A program made the translations under genes and the position numbers. The notes under the pieces are model-generated. The model was not told the origin of the DNA and searched no databases. It was given only the letters and a program-made list of their open reading frames with translations. Shown here piece after piece: positions 22,174 to 32,339 of a stretch of 64,000 nt of DNA (its first letter is position 1; each line of letters begins with the position of its first letter). The stretch comes from Polyodon spathula (Eukaryota > Chordata > Actinopteri > Acipenseriformes > Polyodontidae). The stretch is from positions 12,131,825-12,195,824 of the forward strand of contig NC_054558.1 in the NCBI RefSeq assembly GCF_017654505.1, read 5' to 3'.

Positions 22174-23744
22174 ATGAAGATAAAAAAAATAGCAAATGTA
22201 TTAAATGATTACTTTTCACAAGTTTTTACAAAGGAAGATACTGACAACATGCCCCACATGTCATCCAGTTCCTATCCAGTTTTAAATAACTTTAGCATAA
22301 CTGAGGCAGAAGTGTTAAAGGGACTAGGAGCTCTTAAAATAAACAAATCCCCTGGGCCGGATGAGCTCCTCCCAGTAGTACTCAAAGAAATGAAAGAAGT
22401 AATTTACAAACCGCTAACCAAGATCATGCAGCAGTCTCTTGACACAGGGGTGGTACCGACAGACTGGAAAATTGCAAACGTAATACCGATCCACAAAAAG
22501 GGAAACAAAACTGAACCAGGTAACTACCGACCAGTAAGCCTGACTTCTATTATATGCAAACTTATGGAAACTATAATAAGATCCAAAATGGAAAATTACC
22601 TATATGGTAACAGGGTCCTGGGAGACAGTCAACATGGTTTTAGGAAAGGGAGATCGTGTCTAACTAACCTGTTTGATTTTTTTGAGGATGCAACATCGAT
22701 AATGGATAATTGCAAAGCATGTGACATGGTTTATTTAGATTTCCAGAAAGCTTTTGACAAAGTCCCGCACAAAAGATTACTTCTCAAATTGAACGCAGTA
22801 GGGATTCAAGGAAACACATGTACATGGATTAGGGAGTGGTTAACATGTAGAAAACAGAAAGTAATGATTAGAGGAAAAACCTCAGAATGGAGTGTGGTAA
22901 CCAGTGGTGTACCACAGGTCCTCTGCTATTCCTAATCTACATTTAATGATTTAGATTCTGGTATAGTAAGCAAACTTGTTAAATTTGCAGATGACACAAA
23001 AATAAGAGGAGTGGCAAACACTGTTGCAGCAGCAAAGGTCATTCAAAATGATCTAGACAAGATTCAGAACTGGGCAGACACATGGCAAATGACATTTAAT
23101 AGAGAAAAGTGTAAGGTACTGCACAGAGGAAATAAAAATGTGCATTATAAATATCATATGGGAGATACTGAAATTGGAGAAGAAATCTATGACTCAGAAA
23201 TGTCTTCATCTAGACAATGTGGGGAAGCTATAAAAAAGGCTAACGAGATGCTCGAATTTAAATCAAGGGAAGTAATGTAAAAACTGTACAATGCATTAGT
23301 AAATCCTCATCTTGAATATTGTGTGCAGTTCTGGTCACCTCGCTATATAAAGATATTGCTGCTCTAGAAAGAGTACAAAAAAGAGCGACCAGAATTACTC
23401 TGAGTTTAAAAGGCATGTCATATGCAGACAGGCTAAAAGAATTGAATCTGTTCAGTCATGAACAAAGAAGACCACACGGCGACCTAATTCAAGCATTCAG
23501 AATTCTAAAAGGTATTGACAATGTCGATCCAAGGGACTTTTTCGACCTGAAAAAAGAAACAAGGACCAGGGGTCACAAATGGAGATTAGACAAAGGGGCA
23601 TTGAGAACAGAAAATAGGAGGCACTTTTTTACACAGAGAATCGTGAGGGTCTGGAATCAACTCCCCAGTAATGTTGTTGAAGCTGACACCCTGGGATCCT
23701 TCAAGAAGCTGCTTGATGAGATTCTGGGATCAATAAGCTACTAA
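22174..23744 (+). pseudogene. CR1-like RT and C-terminal domain
   Basis: RT motifs: INKSPGPDELLPVVLKEM, PIHKKGNKTEPGNYRPVSLT, SQHGFRKGRSCLTNLF, DMVYLDFQKAFDKVPHKRLL, then TSGVPQ where a deletion near 22918 removes the GSVLGP part and shifts frame. KFADDTKIRGV follows (about 22980-23012). A frameshift and stop separate the C-terminal module at 23319-23744 (ALERVQKRATRITLSLKGM; RRHFFTQRIVRVWNQLPSNV). Not functional as it stands. Confidence 0.85.
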
Positions 23745-23891
23745 CAACCAAACGATCAAGATGTGTCAAATGGCCTCCTCTCCTTTTTAAACTTTCTTAT
23801 GTTCTTATGTTCTTATGTATGAGTCTGGTCGGCCCTTGCCTTATTCCCAGCTCGTCACAATGTGATTAATTAGTATTGCCTCCTTGCGTAG

Positions 23892-24004
23892 GTCCTGGAC
23901 TGGCTTTCATAGCCTACCCGCGTGCTGTGGCCATGATGCCTTTCCCCCAGCTCTGGGCCATCTGCTTCTTCCTCATGGTCATCTTGCTGGGGCTGGACAG
24001 CCAG
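23892..24004 (+). CDS. slc6a12/slc6a13-like: SLC6 transporter exon (TM8, Na2 site), GABA/betaine type
   Basis: A 113-bp exon between an acceptor (GCGTAG) and a donor (CAG|GTGAAT). It encodes [20 protein letters not shown] followed by [17 protein letters not shown]. This is the extracellular loop 4/TM8 region of sodium- and chloride-coupled neurotransmitter transporters; the LGLDSQ end supplies residues of the second sodium site. It starts with two bases of a split glycine codon. The exon length matches that known in vertebrate SLC6 genes. Earlier exons (TM1-TM7) were not found in the 23.9 kb upstream. Confidence 0.92.
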
Positions 24005-24079
24005 GTGAATTAATAGATTCTGGATTAGGTTAACATCAAGCCAGCCTGCCCATCATTACAGCAGGTAAAGTGAGTCATT

Positions 24080-24080
<1 letters not shown>

Positions 24081-24152
<72 letters not shown>
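24081..24152. repeat. (CT)n microsatellite acting as polypyrimidine tract
   Basis: About 70 bp of pure CT lies 6 bp from the acceptor AG of the TM9 exon of the SLC6 gene. Confidence 0.95.
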
Positions 24153-24155
<3 letters not shown>

Positions 24156-24158
24156 TAG

Positions 24159-24296
24159 TTTGTGTGTCTCGAGAGCCTCACCACGGCTATCTCAGACATG
24201 CGGCCTGCGTTCTTCCAGCAGGGCTCTCGTCGGGAACTCCTCCTGCTGTTCATCTGCGTCTCCTGCTTCTTTATCGGGCTCCTCATGGTCACAGAG
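24159..24296 (+). CDS. slc6a12/slc6a13-like: SLC6 transporter exon (TM9)
   Basis: A 138-bp, 46-codon exon: FVCLESLTTAISDMRPAFFQ, then QGSRRELLLLFICVSCFF and IGLLMVTE. It encodes intracellular loop 4 and TM9. The acceptor (TTTGTAG) is preceded immediately by about 70 bp of CT repeat, which must serve as the polypyrimidine tract; the donor is GAG|GTGAGC. FVC, RREL and VTE are shared with SLC6A12 and SLC6A13. In phase with the neighbouring exons. Confidence 0.93.
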
Positions 24297-24781
24297 GTGA
24301 GCGCTATGCTATGGAACACTGGCGTTGACTGACTTGATGGATCTTAGATGGGATCTGGTGGCTGATGAAAACTTGTACAAAATTGCGCTCTTGTCTACAC
24401 ATAGTGGACAAGTTAGCAATAGCCCATTATATCATGTATTTTATTGTCAGTGAAATAGCACCAAGCACATTCAGTTCCTATTAATAAGTTGCTTGTTTCT
24501 GTCACATGGGACGATGCAGTCAAATGAAACATGCTGGAAACTTGGTGACTCACCGGTTAATGCTGTGAGGGAGCGACTCAGTGATTTCTATGGTTCATTG
24601 TGTTTGCTAAACAAACACTATCCCATCACCATGTGTTTCTGATGCTAGAGATCTGAGCCTATTCAGAAGCTCAGCTTATTGCTTCCAGACAAGCTGTGCT
24701 ACAGTCGATGTGACCCTACACAGACCGACGTGTTCCAGCTCACCTTGCCTAACCTTCCCATCGATCTCTCTTGTTCTGCAG

Positions 24782-24884
24782 GGGGGCCTGTATCTTTTCC
24801 AGCTGTTTGATTACTACGCCTGCAGCGGGATCTGCCTCCTGTTCCTCTCCATTGTGCAGTGTGTTTGTGTGGCCTGGGTCTACG
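24782..24884 (+). CDS. slc6a12/slc6a13-like: SLC6 transporter exon (TM10)
   Basis: A 103-bp exon: [20 protein letters not shown] then [25 protein letters not shown] is the SLC6 TM10 signature. Acceptor TTCTGCAG, donor ACG|GTGGGT, ending after one base of a glycine codon. The CLLFLS and SGIC residues resemble SLC6A12 (BGT1); VAWVYG resembles SLC6A13 (GAT2), so orthology within the GAT/BGT group is left open. Confidence 0.93.
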
Positions 24885-24959
24885 GTGGGTGATGAATAGG
24901 GCTGTATTCTTTTCAGGGAGAAAGGGCTTATTTCATGGCATTTCACAGTCTAAAAATAG

Positions 24960-25085
<126 letters not shown>

Positions 25086-25804
25086 ATATATAAATAAACA
25101 GAAATATATTGCCTTGTTCCTGCATATTTATAAAAAAACAGTAAATGCTAAATTAGGATACTTTGTTTTGTATGTCCATCTTTTAAAAACATTCTATTTT
25201 CACCATCAGTGAATTATCAAACAAAATAAATAAAAACATAAATTCCTGTAAAATAACAACAGACATGTGGAATGTGGGGGGTGATGAAAGGCACCCTGCG
25301 ACTCCTGACCAGCTTGAAATCCTGGGCTATCCAGAGGAAGTATTTTCTAAAAAATAATAATAATAATAAAATAAACAAATACAGGAATGTAATATTCATT
25401 GTAAAAGAGATGTTAGTTTCTAAATCTCTTTTAATATCCCCTTGTATAACTTGCATGATATTTCCACCATCTGAATGGTTTCCGAAGGCTGTTGCTCTCA
25501 CACTGATATTCATTTTAAAGAGTATTTTTCTCTATTGCATAGTCAGACTGCCACATTTCTTTCTTGCAGGCCTGTGATATTAAGCAATGTTTATTTGTGT
25601 TGCTTCCTGGTTCTTGAGAAATCATGTGATATGGTGGTATTGTATCAGCACCCCCATGGAACTGTGCTGACTCTTTACTGTAAGGAGTTTACTGTCCCCT
25701 TCAGAACAGTGTGACAGTGCTGGCAGACTGCGGGAGCACCTGGAGCAGGGGAACTGTGTTAGCATTCTGATCCAGTTTCTTACCTCTTGTGTTTAATTCT
25801 TTAG

Positions 25805-25905
25805 GTGCTGACCGGTTTTATGACTGCATAGAAAACATGATTGGCTACCGGCCTTGGCCTCTGATTAAATACTGCTGGCTCTTCTTCACTCCAGCCATCT
25901 GCACT
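25805..25905 (+). CDS. slc6a12/slc6a13-like: SLC6 transporter exon (loop to TM11)
   Basis: A 101-bp exon: [20 protein letters not shown] then [14 protein letters not shown]. The [15 protein letters not shown] segment is diagnostic of GABA/betaine/taurine transporters. Acceptor TTCTTTAG, donor ACT|GTAAGT. It completes the split glycine codon of the previous exon. The following intron (25906-28445) is the largest visible and is filled with repeats. Confidence 0.94.
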
Positions 25906-26068
25906 GTAAGTGTCCCACTGTATACACTTCCCATTCTGTTATTTCTTATCATATAAACACAACTATGATATATTGTGCAATGACTAATGCCCTGTGTAAA
26001 TCACAATTTCACTGGCTGCACGGAAATTGTGAAATTAGCCCAATACCGTGATTTTTACAATTTTTAAG

Positions 26069-26201
<133 letters not shown>

Positions 26202-26479
26202 TGTATTTCATACATAAGAAAATCACCTTAATGAAACTGTACTGCTCTGCTGTGTGCCTGCTTGTACTGTTTGCCATGCACATAGTGCTGTGCAGTGATT
26301 ATATCATGGGACTACATGCAATTTAGGTGGGAAATTAAAATACTACACACTGTAAACAAGAAAATAGATGTCTCTAAAAATGCTAAAAATGTGTCTGCAG
26401 CAGAGCACGTAAAGCAGTATCCAGCAGGAGTTTACACAGCGATGGAGGGAAGCTCTTCTGTATGTCCTGCAACGTTACT

Positions 26480-27088
26480 GTAGGTCACTAACAAGAATCG
26501 GCTGTTTACAGGAATATAGATTCATGCATTCACCGAAAGAGAAAGGCGGAAATCCAGAGCAGTACTGCGACTGTTTTACTTGCAAAGAAACAACAAACAG
26601 TGACTTCCATGTTCCAGAAGTCCACTGAAAACCATGAAGCACGAAACACATTACATTTTGACCTGACGGAGGCGTTTGTTTGCGCAAATATCCCTTTTGA
26701 AAAAATTGGACAACCAAAAGTTACGGAAATTCTTCAGTGAAGCAAATGGTGGAACAATTCCTTCATGAGCCCAGCTGAGACATGAATACTTACCTAAAGA
26801 TGCCGAGTATCACAAGCAGGAGTTTATGAAATTGGTAACACAGTCTGATTGCTTGTCAGTGGTCACTGCTGAGTCGACTGATGCCCAAGATCAGTATGAG
26901 TTACACATTGTATTTGTTTTGCAAGATCTAAATGGTGAACATGCACGTCACGTACTAGAACTGCAAGCTGTCCTTGCAGATACCTACAGGCTTACAACAC
27001 CGTTTCACAAGCTATTGTAAAGTGCTGGAATAACTTTGACATTGATTTTGATGATGTCAATGCATTTATCTCTGTATTTGATGTTTAA
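26480..27088 (+). pseudogene. hAT-like transposase remnant in SLC6 intron
   Basis: Fragments in different frames resemble a vertebrate hAT-type transposase. EAFVCANIPFEKIGQPKVTE occurs near 26670-26730, ESTDAQDQYELHIVFVLQDL at about 26868-26930, and VSQAIVKCWNNFDIDFDDVN then AFIS at 27005-27070. The fragment ends in a run of about 19 A at 27086. No termini or target duplications were identified. Family assignment is from remembered motif order, so moderate confidence. Confidence 0.5.
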
Positions 27089-27185
27089 AAAAAAAAAAAA
27101 AAAAAATCTGTACACATAATTTATAAAATAGTTCCGTGCACATTCTTCGAAATATGATTCTTTACCAGTGACAGTGCCATGAGTT

Positions 27186-28392
27186 TTAACAGTAGAAGCA
27201 CCAAGCCGGTCAATTTGAGCATTTTTGGGGTTTTAAATTTAAAATCATGCCAGTTCGTGACTTTTTCTAAATATATGTATTAGACATAATGTCAGCGTTG
27301 AGCCGCATATTCACAATAAATTGATAATTATAAGCATGTTTACCTAGAAGCGCCAAAACGTAATTTTAACCGGTTATATTTGCATATTTATTTATTAAGT
27401 ATAGCCTATAATCCTGCCTGTCCTTTTCATTACAATCACCAGTCCTTTTCAATACAACCAGTCTCGTGATCAAGTGGCATCTATCTGTCTACATTCTTTG
27501 AGTGCTTGAAAAACCCACCTCTGAGTCATAGGTACCCCCCTGTGTATAGCATTGCAGGTTCACATCTATACTGAGATTGAGTGGGCATACTGAGAGTGAT
27601 ACACTGATAAATACAATTGGCTCAGAGACAGAGAATGACCAGAGAGCATGTTCTAGAAATGCTACACGCTGTAGATGAAGATGACTCTGATACAGGGATC
27701 ATCACTGACGTTGGGAATGAAGGCGACCATTCGTTGGTTCTAAATGAGCCACTGTGACAGTGAGGGCAGTGCTACAGAATTGCCAGCAGCCCTGCCTATA
27801 GCAGGACCAACCAGGAGCCGAGCCAGAGGTCATGGTCATGGAAGAGGCTCCAGAACAGGTGAATCACCTGCCGTGCCAGCTGGGCAAGTTCAGTCTGTTG
27901 CAGCCCCTGCTGCCATGCCAGCTTCAGCACCACCAGGGACAACATCTCCTGCTGCATTGACACCAAGCAGTGGATTGCAACAGATCGGAAAAGACGGTCC
28001 TGTCTGGAAACGTATAAATCCAGGGGGGGGGTCACATGCACTTCTGAAAACAGAGTGACTGAAACACCAGGGCCAACACCATACGCCAGACACAACACTG
28101 ACACTGCACTGAAACACCAGGGCCAACAACATACATCACACACAACACTGACACTGGACTGAAACACCAGGGCCAACACAATACGCCAGATGCAATATTT
28201 TATGTTTTGTTTTCCATTTAAATATGGTCATTCTGCTATGCAAATGTTTGATTTGATGTTCATAAATAAAACTTTTTATGTTTTATGATTGTTTGTCTTT
28301 CATTATCATATTACAGCTGTTTAAAAAGCTGCCGGTTAAAATGAACGGTGTGGTGCTTCTAGGTTCGAAATGCTGGCGCTTCTACTGTTCAA
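27186..28392 (+). mobile_element. decayed piggyBac-like transposon in SLC6 intron
   Basis: The left end is TTAA followed by CAGTAGAAGCACCAAG; the right end is the near inverse, GGCGCTTCTACTG, followed by TTCAA (a mutated TTAA). Inside each terminus lies a matching subterminal inverted repeat: CCTAGAAGCGCCAAAACG then TAATTTTAACCGG at about 27345, mirrored by CCGGTTAAAATGAACGGTGT then GGTGCTTCTAGG at about 28332. The interior holds only a remnant of the acidic transposase N-terminus (27620-27760) and a GKDGPVWKRINPG-like piece (27985-28025). A three-copy 51-bp tandem repeat (28055-28196) lies downstream. Confidence 0.75.
28055..28196. repeat. 51-bp tandem repeat, about 2.8 copies
   Basis: Units beginning CTGAAACACCAGGGCCAACA occur three times at about 50-bp spacing inside the piggyBac remnant. 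Confidence 0.8.
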
Positions 28393-28445
28393 GAAAATGT
28401 CCACGATTTTCACAGGGCCTTAGTAATGATATTTGTCTCCACCAG

Positions 28446-28616
28446 GGGACCTTCATCTTCTCCCTGGTCAAGTACACCCCGCTCAAGTACAACAGGACTT
28501 ACGAGTACCCGGCCTGGGGATACATCCTCGGCTGGTTCCTCGCTGTCTCCTCCATGGTCTTGGTTCCTCTGTGGATCTTCTTCAAACTCACCCGGACCAA
28601 GGGGACCATACGCGAG
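28446..28616 (+). CDS. slc6a12/slc6a13-like: SLC6 transporter exon (TM11 end, TM12)
   Basis: A 171-bp, 57-codon exon: [20 protein letters not shown], then [20 protein letters not shown] and [25 protein letters not shown] and the TM12 W-FLA-SSMV-VP segment match SLC6A12/A13. NRT forms an N-glycosylation sequon in the loop between TM11 and TM12. Acceptor CTCCACCAG, donor GAG|GTAAAA. A decayed piggyBac ends only about 55 bp upstream of the acceptor. Confidence 0.94.
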
Positions 28617-28850
28617 GTAAAATCACATTGAGAAATCTCGCCTTCATTGGTCAGTTTGATAAATCAAACTCATTCCTTCATGTTCAGACCAGTTTGTTAG
28701 CTACTAACTACTGCTCTGTGCTGTGTAAGGGGCCCTATTTTCTGATATGGAAATCACAAAGCAATATCTATACACTGTATACTGTGTGTTACAGAAGTGT
28801 CTGCACTGATCTGAATTGTCTCTGCTATTTGTGTGCCCCCCCCCCCCCAG

Positions 28851-29054
28851 CGTCTTCGTCTGCTGTGCCTCCCTGCCAGCGACCTGCCCCTAGGCATCAA
28901 ACAGAAATCATGCAGCTGTCCTTGCAACTCTGAGCTTCTCATTGCCTGCAGCGAACAGCATGGGAAGAATGGACTGAAGGACTTCAGCACAGAGATGGGG
29001 GTCCTGCAAGACTGTGAAGGGGGGAGAGGGGGTCAGAACAATGCTCTGCTGTAA
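28851..29054 (+). CDS. slc6a12/slc6a13-like: SLC6 transporter terminal exon (cytoplasmic C-tail)
   Basis: A 67-codon last exon with TAA at 29052-29054. It encodes RLRLLCLPASDLPLGIKQKS and a cysteine- and glycine-rich tail ending QNNALL. The RLR-L--P---LP start is shared by SLC6A12 and SLC6A13; the rest of the tail is divergent, as is usual for these proteins. Its acceptor is preceded by a run of about 13 C, so splice efficiency may depend on that homopolymer. The tail ends in -LL rather than a clear PDZ ligand such as the -THL/-THF of BGT1 and GAT3. Confidence 0.88.
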   Translation, partial: RLRLLCLPASDLPLGIKQKSCSCPCNSELLIACSEQHGKNGLKDFSTEMGVLQDCEGGRGGQNNALL

Positions 29055-29162
29055 GCAGCGCTGAGGAAGGAGCCCGGCGTGCTGTGTTGTGAGGAAGAGT
29101 CTCCACAGCCTTGCAGAAGATACAGTGTTAAATAACTAAACTATGCTTAACAAAATAATAAA

Positions 29163-29168
29163 AATAAA
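29163..29168 (+). promoter_or_regulatory. likely poly(A) signal of the SLC6 gene
   Basis: AATAAA lies about 110 bp after the SLC6 stop codon, followed by a GT/T-rich stretch. A short 3' UTR is therefore plausible. Confidence 0.55.
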
Positions 29169-29600
29169 GATCCTGTATTAAGTTATCCTCGTTATTCAAT
29201 AGTTGTCAAAGTTCTAAGATCTGTGTACTGAGGGGTATCCACTGTAACTGCTTACTATCCAGTCAAACACAATTAATCAGTAAGAATTGTCAAATTGCTT
29301 TTCTTTTCTTGTCCGTGTTTGCAGTGGTTGAGTCGTATTGTGTTCATTTCAAATAACATCACTAGCTGATCTAGCCTGAGGGACAGTAAGAGCACCAGTT
29401 GATCTAATCTGAACTCACAAAATAGCAAAAGCTAAAAAAATAAATAAATAATTGTTGAGTAATTACAATAAGAAGTTCTCAGGAATAATTAAATGCTCCA
29501 TAAATAGTATTGATAAGCATTCTCCAGTTCTGAAATGGAGTGGTAAAGACCTGCATGACTGTTTCAGATCAGTTCAGATGACTGAAACAGAGATTACAAT

Positions 29601-29827
29601 GAAATGGGATGAGATCTCAACGTAGCAATCGCAGTTTGAAATGGGACGTGATTTTAATGTAGCAATCCCAGTTTGAAATGGGACGTGATCTCAATGTACA
29701 ATCCCAATTTAAAATGGGATGGGATTTCACTGTAGCAATCTCAGTTTGAAATGGGATGTGATTTCACTGTAGCAATCCCAGTTTGAAATGGGATGGGATT
29801 TCACTGTAGCAATCCCAGTTTGAAATG
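29601..29827. repeat. 37-bp minisatellite, six units
   Basis: GAAATGGGATGTGATTTCAC followed by TGTAGCAATCCCAGTTT is repeated six times with point differences; one unit is 36 bp. It lies 0.5 kb downstream of the SLC6 stop codon. Confidence 0.9.
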
Positions 29828-30281
29828 ACACATAGTAACATGACTGACCGAACAGACTGAGCTGTTAATTCAGATCATTTACCTTGTCATGCTGTACAAT
29901 TATCAGCCAATATAAATATAGGGGCAGTAGTTGTATTGTGAGGTATATTTTAAGATTTGATTTTAGTTGTCTATGGGAAAATTTACCTACACAGTTATAA
30001 GTATTTCAATTAATTATTGTATCTTAATAAAAGTGGGACCCAATGTTCCCAATTAATGCAAACACATTTAGTTAAAATACAAAGATTAAAGTTGCACTTA
30101 ATAATATATTTAATATACCTTTTTGGTTCCAAGATGCTAATATTAGTGGTTTAAGTATCAGACAAAAACAAACAGACAACTTTTGAAAAATAAAAACAAA
30201 TGACGTGGTTTATTCAGAAGTTTCCAAAATTGAATAAAATTGAGAGTGAATGAATCCTAGTCAACAATCTCCCTCCCGGTC
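29828..30281. other. no gene recognised
   Basis: AT-rich sequence between the minisatellite and the gypsy copy 3 LTR-like region, with no supported feature. Confidence 0.5.
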
Positions 30282-30902
30282 TGTGTGGGCACTGTACAAC
30301 AGGAACAGTGTGCCCCATACTGGATAGTTTGGCAATTCATTCCAGGGTCAGTCGGAAGCCAGCCATCCAGGAAGGGAAGGTGGAGTCACAATGCCAGAAG
30401 TCATCGCCCTAATGCGGTACGCTATGTGTCAGTCATGGATTCGAGGATACGTGATTGAATTAGCTATCGCAGGGGGTGTGACAATGCAATCTGTTCCTTG
30501 TTATGGTTATCGCAAGGCCTGAGAAAGGAAACTGTCCATTAATTATGTATCATGAGTGTTTTGTTTGTTGCTAACTGTCTGTGTTTGTCATTGTTAGACA
30601 AAAAAACACAAACCCAGGACTACACTGCAGCACTAATGCACCATTGTTGTCTTAGCACACCTGCACCAAGAGCACTCGTTATCAAGAGAAGTGTCTGTGT
30701 TACTATTGTTTCTGGACTGAACCCCGTCGTTTATTCGCTGGCAATACACATTGTTGTGTAGAGCCAGCATTATTATTTAATGGTCTGAAGAAGACCAAGA
30801 GAATAAAAAATAACTTTGTGTCTGTCGTTGTTTGGAGCACTTGCATCACCACTACACCTGTGCACTGCAAATCACTTGTTCACACAGGTGTCAGGAAAGG
30901 GA

Positions 30903-31683
30903 GATGGACGTCACAACACTAACCGCACTGTTGCAAGCGCTGGAGCAGAGATGGGAGATGGAGGAGAGATAGAGGGAGGAGAGACACACAGCGTTGATAG
31001 AGAGCGTCGGACTCAGGAACGCACCCCAAGTACCAGCAGGACCAATGATGACGTCCCCTTAAGCAAGGGCGCAGAAGATGATGGGAGGATGAGAACCCTG
31101 AGGTGTATTTGGTTGCTTTTGAGCGGTTGGTCACCACCTTGTTATGGCCGAAGGAGTACTGGGCCAGTCAGCTAGGCCACTGTCTGAGCAAGGAAGATGA
31201 GGCAGTGTACCAGGCCATGACAAACGAGGAGGCTAGCCAGCATGACCTGGTCAAGCAGGCCATCCTCCAACACCTTAACATCACGGGGGAAACACACCGG
31301 GTGCAGTTCTGGGAGTACCAGAGGCCACAGGAGACCCACCCCAGTGTGGTTGCCCAGAGGTTAAGTGACCACATGGTTCATTGGCTTAACCCAGCCCAAA
31401 AGACAGGGGTGCAATTGGGCGAGGCACTAGTGCTGGAGCAGTTCTGACATGTGTTCGGTGCCATGACCCCATGATGGATACGGTGGCATAACCCAGGCAC
31501 CCTGGAGGCCATCGCAAACTGGCAGAAGATTATGAGGACTCCCTGGTCTCCACCCGCACTGGACTTCTGACCCCTCTGTCACCTCCACCACCACCTCTCC
31601 TTAGCTGAGAACCAGACCTCCCAGACCACCGACCCCAATCAGCAGCGGGACAAACAAGTAACCCCAGTGCCTTCTGCCCCTCT
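30903..31683 (+). pseudogene. gag fragment of gypsy copy 3, before the nested LTR
   Basis: One frame reads the gag core: NPEVYLVAFERLVTTLLWPK (shifted start), then QLGHCLSKEDEAVYQAMTNE and QRLSDHMVHWLNPAQKTGVQ, homologous to the gag of copy 2 (for example HRLKDYALGWLNPDL). It ends with a stop at 31446. Downstream remnants continue in other frames to the CCCTC duplication at 31679-31683. Confidence 0.65.
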
Positions 31684-32329
31684 GTGACAAAGTGCCCACC
31701 CCTGTGTGTATTTTCTGTTATATGTTGCATGTGGTGTGTTAAATGTGGGTGTATAGACATTGGTACACGGGATATAAACGGGTCTGTGTTTCACGTGTGT
31801 TTAAAAATGTATAATTGTATTTAGGCACGGGATTGTACATCACTTCACGTGTATTTAAAGTATTTAATATGTGAGCACAAGGTTGCACATAATTAATTCA
31901 CATGCTGGGATTCAAGTGAATAATTAACTGGTAATTGAATCCCAGCACAACAGTATATATAAATGCACGTTTTACTTACTCGGGGTTGGGTGTTCGGTGA
32001 GTGGTGAACGGGAGAGAGAGGAGGAGAATTAGAATTAAATATCAATTGCTATTGTTTGCTGGTGGGACCAGCACGATACTTGTTTATTCATCTGCTCACC
32101 GTGTTTGTTAGTGTGTCTGTCTGTGCACTGTGTTTGTCTGTATAGTCCGTTTTGTGTATCTATTTATTTTGGCGTAGAGTGCCGTGTTCTCTTTCTGTTT
32201 GTTTAACCTGTTTTATTTTTCAATAAACCGGCGCCAGCAGGCGTCACCATCAATTCACCTCATGTGTCCTGTCTTTGTGTTCATCATTTCCTGGTTCTGA
32301 CGTAACGCACTTCGGCCGTCTTTGTGACA
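31684..32329 (+). mobile_element. solo LTR nested in gypsy copy 3
   Basis: The 646-bp segment begins TGTGACAAAG and ends CTTTGTGACA (imperfect inverted ends). It is flanked by a perfect 5-bp target duplication, CCCTC, at 31679-31683 and 32330-32334. It contains a TATA box (TATATATAAATG near 31955) and AATAAA near 32222, so orientation is plus. It is unrelated by eye to the Gmr1-like LTRs. Confidence 0.9.
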
Positions 32330-32339
32330 CCCTCCTGTA

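Larger units (their letters stand above)
21245..23822 (+). mobile_element. CR1-like LINE with 8-bp 3' terminal repeats
   Basis: It contains the C-terminal half of an APE endonuclease, RT and the C-terminal domain, with a 3' end of three TTCTTATG units (about 23792-23820). An 8-bp terminal microsatellite is the hallmark of CR1-type LINEs. The 5' part of the endonuclease is missing, so it is 5' truncated. It lies immediately upstream of the first SLC6 exon seen here. Confidence 0.85.

Noticed and set aside
28433..28933. 166-codon ORF over the SLC6 TM12 exon
   Set aside because: It is out of frame with the conserved transporter exon and reads through the intron.
29601..29827. CRISPR-like regular repeats
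   Set aside because: Units are contiguous 37-bp copies without unique spacers, in vertebrate DNA; this is a minisatellite.
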